A DNA stretch of 64,000 nt from a virus: positions 1 to 64,000 of IMG/VR virus record IMGVR_UViG_3300022562_000333, one strand, 5' to 3'. A program made the position numbers and the translations under genes. This document shows, in pieces, positions 25,550 through 32,606 of this stretch. The notes below the pieces were generated by a model. That model saw only the letters and a program-made list of their open reading frames with translations, had not been told where the DNA came from and made no database searches. Each line of letters starts with the position of its first letter. Position 1 is the stretch's first letter.

Positions 25550-26140
25550 TCACCTCAAGGTGTTCGTAGCTCGTTCCTCCCACCCTTCCATCACGGAGGC
25601 GAAGCGGTTGAAAAAGAGGTTCATAGCCTCTTCCGGGAGCGTCTCCTGTGCTACCTCACGCATCGTCTCGACCCACATGGTGAAGAGCTTCTGCATGCGC
25701 TCGCTGCTCAGGTTGATGGACTCCGAGTCGATCTCTTTGATCTTCAACTCGATGTCGGCGATCTTCTTGAGCGCTTCGATGCGACGAGTTGAGACTTGCC
25801 CCGTCTCCTTGCCTCGCTTCTGCGTTTCGATCCGCTCGAAGTGAAGGCTTGCTGCCTCCGCTGCGACCTCTTTCTTGATGAGGAAGAGAACGTCCAGGGC
25901 ATCCCCGTGCTCCTCGATCTTCTTGAGGACCGGGTCCGAAGAGATGAACGCCTCCCGAGCCCGCGTCATCTCCGCGTGGTACTCAAGGTCGCTCGTGGTC
26001 GGCTTGCGCTCGATCTTGCGGGGTCGACCTCGACCTCGTTTGACCCCCTCCAGACGATGACTGTCGGCGCCGTGAGGAGCGTCTTGCTCCGGGAGCAAGT
26101 GAAGCACCGCTTCCACGCGCTCTGTTCCGTCCTTCTTCAT
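25550..26140 (-). CDS. Candidate terminase small subunit with AT-hook, 196 aa
   Basis: Residues 35-43 read RGRGRPRKI, an AT-hook-type minor-groove binder. The rest is helical (residues 60-190), as in oligomer-forming small terminases. ATG at 26140 follows GAGGAGACC, and the stop is four bases before the large-terminase start. Small terminases select DNA for packaging and are too divergent to be named from sequence alone, so this call rests on position, helical content and the DNA-binding motif. Confidence 0.55.
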   Translation of the reverse strand: MKKDGTERVEAVLHLLPEQDAPHGADSHRLEGVKRGRGRPRKIERKPTTSDLEYHAEMTRAREAFISSDPVLKKIEEHGDALDVLFLIKKEVAAEAASLHFERIETQKRGKETGQVSTRRIEALKKIADIELKIKEIDSESINLSSERMQKLFTMWVETMREVAQETLPEEAMNLFFNRFASVMEGWEERATNTLR

Positions 26141-26147
26141 GGTCTCC

Positions 26148-26534
26148 TCACTTCACCGATTTAGTGCCGCCCCCACCCTCAGTTTCAATGAGGTATTGGG
26201 AGAGGTTCTTTACAGTAGCATAGCCTTTGTCTTTGGGAATTTGCTTCTTGATGACTTCGGCTAGGTCTTTGCCAGTTTCAGCCAAGTTGCGGACACTGGT
26301 TTGGTCGGGCTTAGGGCTGAATACATCCTCGGGTCGAAGGTCTCTTCGGTTGGGGGAGACGGTTTCATCATGGCCTTCATCCATTGGCTTGCCGTGCTCC
26401 TTGACGATGGAGCGGTCGATGCCTTTGGGTCGGTTGACAGGCTTCACCAAGTCCTTGTCCTTCTTACGCTGGCCAGGAGGCTGGTCGGCGTGGAGGAACC
26501 GGGCTGCTACCCGAAGGATGAGGGCGTCGGACAC
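26148..26534 (-). CDS. Hypothetical head-region protein with N-terminal LILRVAARF motif, 128 aa
   Basis: I place the start at GTG 26534, three bases after the stop of the upstream gene and behind a GGGGGCAC ribosome site; the protein then begins VSDALILRVAARFLHAD. The rest is charged and Pro-rich, with a short helix near residues 90-120 (LAEVIKKQIPKD). The N-terminal motif also occurs in the next gene and in topoisomerase IB, suggesting a common sorting or anchoring signal. Function unknown. Confidence 0.55.
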   Translation of the reverse strand: MSDALILRVAARFLHADQPPGQRKKDKDLVKPVNRPKGIDRSIVKEHGKPMDEGHDETVSPNRRDLRPEDVFSPKPDQTSVRNLAETGKDLAEVIKKQIPKDKGYATVKNLSQYLIETEGGGGTKSVK

Positions 26535-26536
26535 GT

Positions 26537-27160
26537 TCAGTGCCCCCAACCAGAGGTCGTCTCGTAGACAGGCTTCCCGCTCCACTTGTGAGCGTTGTGA
26601 CCATCCACCTTGAAGGAACCCCCAGGGGTCGGGCGAGCCCGAACCGGACCGCTCACGTACTTGCCCTGCTGGGGGGCAACCATGGTGACATTCTTGTCCG
26701 TGCTGACCTCGCGCTTCGCGACCTCACGAACAAGGATGTCCTTCCCCCGGATCTCGACCACCTCGTAGAAGTCCACGTTGGTCTGGTCGTAACCCCAAGA
26801 GGTGTTGTAAATCTCTCCGACTTGGATGCCGTGTTGGTAGTTACGGCGCTCCTCAAGCTGCTTTTGCTTGTACTCAAGGACCCGTTTACGCGAGTCGATG
26901 GCATCCCTGATAGCCGCCTGCCTACTCGCCTCGCTCCGAAACGAGTTGTGGAACATCGGTTTGTTCTGCTTGGCGGCAAACGCGATGGCTAGAAGGAGGG
27001 GTTCTCCCGTCCGCACATTGGGAGACTCGTACGTCCAGATCGCCAAGTCCGTCCCTTGAGGGTCAACGTTGGGGGGCGTACCCCGTACCTCTTTCGGTAA
27101 GTACGATTCCCGTGGGAGGGTGAATCGGGCTGCCACACGGGCGATCAAGGCGAGGGACAT
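26537..27160 (-). CDS. Hypothetical protein with N-terminal LIARVAARF motif, 207 aa
   Basis: Begins MSLALIARVAARFTLPRESY. Residues 60-200 contain a mixed alpha/beta domain with GEIYNTSWGYDQTNVDFYEV, aromatic-rich and probably a small barrel. ATG at 27160 has AAGGC just ahead of it. The stop TGA is followed three bases on by the GTG of the next gene. I do not recognise a named family. Confidence 0.6.
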   Translation of the reverse strand: MSLALIARVAARFTLPRESYLPKEVRGTPPNVDPQGTDLAIWTYESPNVRTGEPLLLAIAFAAKQNKPMFHNSFRSEASRQAAIRDAIDSRKRVLEYKQKQLEERRNYQHGIQVGEIYNTSWGYDQTNVDFYEVVEIRGKDILVREVAKREVSTDKNVTMVAPQQGKYVSGPVRARPTPGGSFKVDGHNAHKWSGKPVYETTSGWGH

Positions 27161-27217
27161 GCCTTAGAGCAGGCATAACAAGAGTATCAACCCGCCCCGA
27201 TCGCTAGATTCTCAGCC

Positions 27218-29233
27218 CTACAGGTCGATCTTGTGACCCCCCAGCTCGACAGAGACCGGAGCAGCCTTCGTCGGCTCCGGGTTCAAGTCGATCTCAATCC
27301 CGGACTTCATGCCGAATTCCGCGACGATTGACTTGGTGTTTTGCATGAGGCTGGCGAGGTTGATCTCCGTCGATTGACCCGAGGAGAGGATCTCCTGCTG
27401 TTGAGCCTTCTTGTCGGCGTACGGCGGCTCGTTGACCAGATCCTTGTTGTACTTGGAGCAGTAGCCGACCTTCGTTTGAAGCACGCAGCTAGAGCACTTG
27501 GACCCCAACTTGACGTAGGGGACGAGACGCGAACGGTGGAGCCTTGCCCCTTCCTCGCAACCCTTCGCGTAGTCCCCGTAGACCATCGGATCTACGTAGT
27601 AGATCCCCTGGAGACCTTGCTCCGCCAAGATGGTCTTCAACTCCGGAGCCGCCGCCTTGATGTCTCGGGGATCGAACTGGCGCTTGAGGACCGCCCCAAG
27701 TTGGGTGCCGTAAAGGCCCTCGTTCAAGTATCGGGCGGCCGTCTTGACGATTTCCCGCTTCGTGAGGCCCGCCGTGACGTGCCCATGATCTGCACCACGG
27801 AAGGCTTGCTCGACGTATGATCGCATTGGCGTAGAGTCAGCCTTACCTACCTGAGAGGCGACCCTGTAGATGGCCTTCAGGGCTTCCTTGGGCGTCGGAC
27901 CCCAAGCGATCTTCTCCGCACCCGTCTCCAGCTTGCCCGCCAGACGGTGCTCCCAGATGACTTGCTTGACGGTCTCATCCGTCAGGGGGGTTTCGGTGTT
28001 CGCCGCGAGGGGGCGGCCGTAGATGAGGCAGCGGGACATCTTGTTGTAGATGCACCCGTTGCACTTACCCCCAGCCACGATCGCCTTGACGGTGGGGTTA
28101 TGCTTCGCGAAGAAGTCTGCTCCAACCCCGCAGTCGTCAAAGGAGTCCTGCGTAGCGTAGACGGTCCCGTAGAGGCCCGCTTGATCGATCAAGGGCCGCC
28201 AATGGGAGGCCGTGTTCTTGAGGTCTGAAACCGAGAAGGAGAGCTTCAGAGCATGAACCAGCTCGGGGACGCTACGCCCCTTGAGCATCTCTCGACGAAG
28301 AAGCGACGTGACCTCAAAGGCCGTCCGGTCCTCCCCGGTCTTGACCCCAGCCGTCTTTCCCTCGGGGGTCGGAGGCTGCCACGCCTGCTCAGAGGCCAGA
28401 AGGCGTTGCGCTTCGGTCTGGAAAACAGGGAGGTGAACCTTGCCCGGAGCCGACGCTTGGCGGAGTTGGCGAGCCGGATCGACCACGGGCTTCGGGGTCT
28501 CTACCGACCCCGCAACAGTCACATCCTTGGCGAGATACGCCGCCTGAATACGACCACGGGGATCTGTGGAGGACGCCTGAACTTGCTTCCCCTTGGCCGA
28601 CTGAGAACGCTCGACCGCGTCAGCCAACTCAGGCGTGTAGGGAACCTCCAGAACGATCTTCTTCTTGAAGACTCCACATGTGTCGGCGGAATTGTGGATG
28701 CACCCTTGGCAATCGCTCTTGGCGACCACGAAACGGGCGTCAGCGGCGTAACGCCTGACGAACGTGGTCAACGTCTTCGACGACTGTGCGCAGTTGGTGA
28801 AGTCGGCGGCCGACACGTAGTACCGACCAAGTAGCCCACGCTCCCGCAGAACCGAGGCAAGAGCGGTCTTGGCGTTCGTGATGAGGTCCGTATCGAACCT
28901 GGACGTGAGCGCCTGCTTCAACTGCCCCAGGTTGGTCGTCTGCATGAGCGTGTAGCGAGCCACCTTGATGACCTGCTCCACTGCCGCTTGCTTACCCTGG
29001 TGAGCCTCGCTCAAGGCAGACAGCGACGGAACCTTGTCCTTGTTCGGGACGAGATAAGCCCCTGCCGGCTGGTCCTTGTGATCCCACATGGCCTGGAGGT
29101 CCGGGGAGATGTCGAGGTTTTGCTTCGGGAGCTTGTCCAGGTCCCGATACTGCTGTTCATCGACATCGAGCCAATCGAGGTCGGCGACGGAGCCCTCTTT
29201 CAAGAAGTTGGTGAGATCGCCGAGATCAGCCAT
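27218..29233 (-). CDS. Probable virion protein with three four-cysteine modules, 671 aa
   Basis: Three homologous modules of about 100 residues are visible. Each is a helical segment, then a GLxGxYY/VY-type turn, then four cysteines: Cys148/175/178/186, Cys368/391/394/402 and Cys559/580/583/592. Spacing is C-x20-26-C-x2-C-x7-8-C, suited to zinc or an Fe-S cluster. The start is ATG at 29233, with AGAGG upstream, overlapping the previous gene by 8 bases. It sits among virion genes next to a BACON-like protein. Which metal it binds and whether it is a structural part are unknown. Confidence 0.6.
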   Translation of the reverse strand: MADLGDLTNFLKEGSVADLDWLDVDEQQYRDLDKLPKQNLDISPDLQAMWDHKDQPAGAYLVPNKDKVPSLSALSEAHQGKQAAVEQVIKVARYTLMQTTNLGQLKQALTSRFDTDLITNAKTALASVLRERGLLGRYYVSAADFTNCAQSSKTLTTFVRRYAADARFVVAKSDCQGCIHNSADTCGVFKKKIVLEVPYTPELADAVERSQSAKGKQVQASSTDPRGRIQAAYLAKDVTVAGSVETPKPVVDPARQLRQASAPGKVHLPVFQTEAQRLLASEQAWQPPTPEGKTAGVKTGEDRTAFEVTSLLRREMLKGRSVPELVHALKLSFSVSDLKNTASHWRPLIDQAGLYGTVYATQDSFDDCGVGADFFAKHNPTVKAIVAGGKCNGCIYNKMSRCLIYGRPLAANTETPLTDETVKQVIWEHRLAGKLETGAEKIAWGPTPKEALKAIYRVASQVGKADSTPMRSYVEQAFRGADHGHVTAGLTKREIVKTAARYLNEGLYGTQLGAVLKRQFDPRDIKAAAPELKTILAEQGLQGIYYVDPMVYGDYAKGCEEGARLHRSRLVPYVKLGSKCSSCVLQTKVGYCSKYNKDLVNEPPYADKKAQQQEILSSGQSTEINLASLMQNTKSIVAEFGMKSGIEIDLNPEPTKAAPVSVELGGHKIDL

Positions 29234-30713
29234 TGGAACCTCTGTCATCGTCTTCGTGCCGGAAGACATCTTGAATGTCGTTGCGGTAGTTGTGCGTGGT
29301 CCAGTCGTACTTGACGTACGGAGGGTCTTGGTGTTCGAGACTCTGCCCAACGTCCATCAAATCTCGGTCGTAGTTGTAGAGGGGTGGCACTTGGTCGCCC
29401 GGCACCCTCGACGACCCGTCATCCGGCAACATACGCCAATCATGAACGTGCTCCCCTTGGTGGGTCACGTTGAATTGGTTGCCCTTGTTACCCTCGAAGT
29501 AGTCCGACCTAGCGACTGGATCCGGGCCGTCAAACGGGAGCTTGGATTCTGCTTGAGGCCCGCACCCACAACCCGCCCAAACGTTACGCTCGACGCCGTC
29601 CAGATACGGACCGGCCCCCTCTTCCGTATCTCGGGTGGGGGCGCCGGGATCGTTCGGGAGGTCGCTGGAGGGGCCGTAAACGCCTCGGCCGTCTGGCGAC
29701 TTGGTGCCGTAACCCTCGGTGCCTCGTCCTTTGGCTCCGTAACCGATGCCGAAGTCCCGCCCTTCCGTCTCCGTGGGGTCGCTGGTCGCGTCAGGGATCG
29801 CTGACTCCCCCCATGCTTCAAGACCAGTCTTGTCGAGCAAGTTGTTGGAGAAGTCCGATTCGTAGTCGTACTCGTCGTCTACCCCTTCGCTGAGACCCCA
29901 CGCATCTTCCGTGAGAGGCTCATCCCGGTTGTATGACCCGTACGGCCCCGTTTGCTCTCCTCGGTCGAGGTGGTCTACCCGAGGGCCTGGGAGGGTGGCT
30001 GGGGAAACAGAGCTGTTCGCCTGCTTCTGCATGGCGTTCTTCACATGCTGCTTGAAAGACTCCCCTTGAGGGATAGCTTCGTTGCCGGCATCCCCACCGC
30101 CAGGCAGCTCAGAGCTTTTGTCCTTCGTCTTGGTCTTCGACTTCGACTTGGGCTTGGGCTTGGTGTTCGGCGTACCCCCTGGGCCATCGTTCTTCTTCTC
30201 GATCTCTTGGACTTCCTTCTCCCCAAACGCCTCCGGGTCCTCAAGAACCTCCTCGGCCTCCTCCATGAACTCGGTCACGTCCTCGGCATCGTTCGCCCCA
30301 AGCTCAGCTAGGCTCGGTTGCCAGTGAGGGGCGTTGATCTCGTCGTGAACCGTATCCGTAATCGAAGAGAGCAGCTCACAAGCCTGCTGGAGCTTGCTGC
30401 GGATGTCCTTGACCTTGGTGACGTAACCTCGACCACCAAGCATTCCGTCCGGTGAGATTCGGGCAGACTTGAGCCGGGTGAATTCCTTGTAGGCAGCGAC
30501 CGCATGTCCGAGCGACACGCTGGACGAGAAGAGCATCCTCGCGAGCGGCTTCAGGGCCTTGGGGTCGAAGTCGTGGTTCTTGGGGATGTTCCGTTTCAGG
30601 CCATCCGATCCCCCGATAAAGGGCGGCGGCGGGGACGGGGAGTCGTCATCCTCGCTCTTGAAGAACCCGCCAGACTTGGCGATGATCAGCCGGACCTTTT
30701 GCTGGGTACTCAA
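29226..30713 (-). CDS. Low-complexity virion-block protein, 495 aa
   Basis: TTG at 30713 is the likely start because GAGGAGG lies seven bases before it; a longer reading frame overlaps the upstream gene. Residues 50-135 are helical. A long Lys, Pro, Ser and Asp-rich linker follows (KPKSKSKTKTKDKSS), then an acidic, Gly and Tyr-rich region with many DxxTE-type repeats and a GCGCG pair near 400. Probably disordered and structural; no family recognised. Confidence 0.6.
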   Translation of the reverse strand: MSTQQKVRLIIAKSGGFFKSEDDDSPSPPPPFIGGSDGLKRNIPKNHDFDPKALKPLARMLFSSSVSLGHAVAAYKEFTRLKSARISPDGMLGGRGYVTKVKDIRSKLQQACELLSSITDTVHDEINAPHWQPSLAELGANDAEDVTEFMEEAEEVLEDPEAFGEKEVQEIEKKNDGPGGTPNTKPKPKSKSKTKTKDKSSELPGGGDAGNEAIPQGESFKQHVKNAMQKQANSSVSPATLPGPRVDHLDRGEQTGPYGSYNRDEPLTEDAWGLSEGVDDEYDYESDFSNNLLDKTGLEAWGESAIPDATSDPTETEGRDFGIGYGAKGRGTEGYGTKSPDGRGVYGPSSDLPNDPGAPTRDTEEGAGPYLDGVERNVWAGCGCGPQAESKLPFDGPDPVARSDYFEGNKGNQFNVTHQGEHVHDWRMLPDDGSSRVPGDQVPPLYNYDRDLMDVGQSLEHQDPPYVKYDWTTHNYRNDIQDVFRHEDDDRGSNG

Positions 30714-30723
30714 GGGATCCTCC

Positions 30724-30996
30724 TCAGTACCGGAGAGGCTTTCCGTTGTCGTCGAACTGGCGCTCAATGACCATCGAGCCGTCCGCCTCACGCTTGATGG
30801 CCCACAAGTCCTTCTCGGCCTTGTGGATGAGCGTGTCGTTGCTCAACCTCGTGAACGAGGCGAGGTCTTGGATCGATGCCACCTTCCGACGCCCCGTTGG
30901 GGTGACCATTTGAGGCTCACGAGCGAAGAAGGCGTCCAGGCCGTGGGAGGCTTGGACCTGGAACATGGAGCCGATGTCGAAGTCCTTGTTACTCAT
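30724..30996 (-). CDS. Small hypothetical protein, 90 aa
   Basis: Short, with a helical core (RKVASIQDLASFTRLSNDTL) that could contain a small DNA-binding helix pair, and a charged C-terminal strand region. Its stop lies within the ribosome site of the next gene, so the two are coupled. No family recognised. Confidence 0.6.
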   Translation of the reverse strand: MSNKDFDIGSMFQVQASHGLDAFFAREPQMVTPTGRRKVASIQDLASFTRLSNDTLIHKAEKDLWAIKREADGSMVIERQFDDNGKPLRY

Positions 30997-31003
30997 CCTG
31001 ACC

Positions 31004-31906
31004 TCACGTTACGACAAGGACAATCTCAACGTCCTGGTAGCTGTTGGAGCTGTAACCAGAAACGCGGAGCTTCTCCGAATAGGTCCCTTGCAACAGGTTG
31101 TCCGGGGGTACGACCGTGACCGTGATATCGGTCGACTCGCTAGAGAGAAGCGTGCCCGAAGACGGAAGGAAGCTCGTGAGCCAGTCGGAGAGCCCCGTGA
31201 GCTTCTGAACCTGGAAGTCCAGAACCGATCCTACCAACCCAGTGTTTTGGACCGTGAAGGTTTGGGTCGGGATCGACGGGAAGGACCCGGACAACGGTTT
31301 GACAACACTGAAGTTGAGTACCGTTGGGTTCGTGTAGATGGTTGCCTTCGGCCGAACCGTGATGGTGACAGGAAACGTCTGCGGGTTGTTGGTCGCTGAG
31401 GGGTCTTGAATCGCGATGGTTTCGTTGTACGGGCTGCTGGTAGCAAGCAGATCCGTCGCATCCACCTCGATTTGAAACTGACCGGACTCGTTCAGGGCGA
31501 GGTTCCCAACGTTCGCTGGGGTTACCCGAACATACGCCGCCGATGTGGTGAGGGTGACCCCTAGAAGCGAGCCGTAGACTCCGTCGTTGGTGATGAGAAC
31601 CACCTCGGGCTCGGCAAAACCACGTCCTTCGTCGACCGTGAAGTTGAGCAACGTCGGAGGTCCGAGCAGGATGTTCGGAGCGAAGTTGGACTTCAACTCG
31701 TCGATCGACTCGGCCATCGCCGAGACAACCTCGCCGGGGATGGGGATGGAGTCCCTCAGTAACCCGTACGGTGACTTGATGTCCCGAACCGAGTAGAGGG
31801 GGTTCGATTGCGACACGTCCAACCGAGTCGTCCACTCCCACTTACCAGCGGCCGTGGCAAACTCGAACTTGTGGTCGTGTGCCCGAAGGTTCGAGACAAG
31901 CGGCAT
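31004..31906 (-). CDS. Virion protein with BACON/Ig-like domains, 300 aa
   Basis: Start chosen at ATG 31906 because AAGAGGAACCGC precedes it; a longer frame would add seven residues. Residues about 85-190 and 195-300 are two similar beta-sandwich domains. The second reads FTVQNTGLVGS...SSGTLL...YSEKLRVSG, the pattern of BACON domains, which occur in phage tail and carbohydrate-binding proteins. No catalytic residues are visible. Likely a virion-surface or glycan-contact component. Confidence 0.7.
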   Translation of the reverse strand: MPLVSNLRAHDHKFEFATAAGKWEWTTRLDVSQSNPLYSVRDIKSPYGLLRDSIPIPGEVVSAMAESIDELKSNFAPNILLGPPTLLNFTVDEGRGFAEPEVVLITNDGVYGSLLGVTLTTSAAYVRVTPANVGNLALNESGQFQIEVDATDLLATSSPYNETIAIQDPSATNNPQTFPVTITVRPKATIYTNPTVLNFSVVKPLSGSFPSIPTQTFTVQNTGLVGSVLDFQVQKLTGLSDWLTSFLPSSGTLLSSESTDITVTVVPPDNLLQGTYSEKLRVSGYSSNSYQDVEIVLVVT

Positions 31907-31940
31907 GCGGTTCCTCTTGAACCGCACGCCATAAGAAGAA

Positions 31941-31966
31941 ACGGGCTCTTAGCTTAGAAGCACCCG
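31941..31966 (-). terminator. Terminator downstream of sigma-like gene
   Basis: On the minus strand ACGGGTGCTT and AAGAGCCCGT pair over 10 positions with one mismatch region, followed by TTTCTTCTTA. The stop codon of the sigma-like gene lies in the loop. Confidence 0.6.
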
Positions 31967-32589
31967 TCCCCACCCCTGTTCGACCACTGGGGCAATTTGA
32001 CCTCGCGCAAGATGTTGAATTTCTTGGACGCGATCGAAGAGAAGACCTTGCTGTACCGAGAGAACCGAGAATCCTCCCCAGCTCGTTTCTCCAGCGTGGT
32101 CACGGCGCCAAAGAAGCGGTGCCGAACTCTGCCCTGCGTAAGACCGAGCCGACTAGCGACTTCTGACTGACACGTGGTCTGCCACATGCCGACCAAGATG
32201 TTCACGTCGATGGGTTTGAACGGTACGTCGGGGAGGTCGCGGCGCATCTCCTCCTCGCTGACTTGGGGGATAGACAGGAGGAATCGAATTCGCTGGAGTC
32301 CTCGGTCGAGTCGGTAGCTGATAGCCGCCTGCGTCACCCCGAAGATTTCGGCGATGTCCGCCTGACGCTTCTTTTGGATGTAGTACAGGTCAATCAAGTC
32401 CGCTTCGCGTTCCGGAATCCGGTCGAGTAGCGGCTTGATCTCGTTCTCGAAGCTGAGCGTTGAGAGCAAGGGCTGGGCGTCGTCACCCTCTTCCTCCTCT
32501 TCCAACTCGTCGAATAAGGGCTCATCGGGGGCTGCGAATCGGTTGGCAAGTTCTGCCGGATCGACCGAAAAGACGTAGCCACCGCTCAT
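31954..32589 (-). CDS. Sigma-70 region-4-like regulator with two HTH segments, 211 aa
   Basis: Residues 50-103 (LLDRIPEREADLIDLYY, QADIAEIFGVTQAAISYRL) read as a sigma-70 region 4 helix-turn-helix. A second HTH-like segment follows at about 135-160 (EVASRLGLTQGRVRHRF). The N-terminus has an acidic patch; there is no visible region 2, so it is not a complete sigma factor. ATG follows GGAGGAGAGGG. It lies at the boundary between replication genes and virion genes and is followed by a terminator, so it is a good candidate for a late-gene transcription factor. Target promoters are unknown. Confidence 0.75.
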   Translation of the reverse strand: MSGGYVFSVDPAELANRFAAPDEPLFDELEEEEEGDDAQPLLSTLSFENEIKPLLDRIPEREADLIDLYYIQKKRQADIAEIFGVTQAAISYRLDRGLQRIRFLLSIPQVSEEEMRRDLPDVPFKPIDVNILVGMWQTTCQSEVASRLGLTQGRVRHRFFGAVTTLEKRAGEDSRFSRYSKVFSSIASKKFNILREVKLPQWSNRGGDGCF

Positions 32590-32606
32590 GATGCCCTCTC
32601 CTCCCG

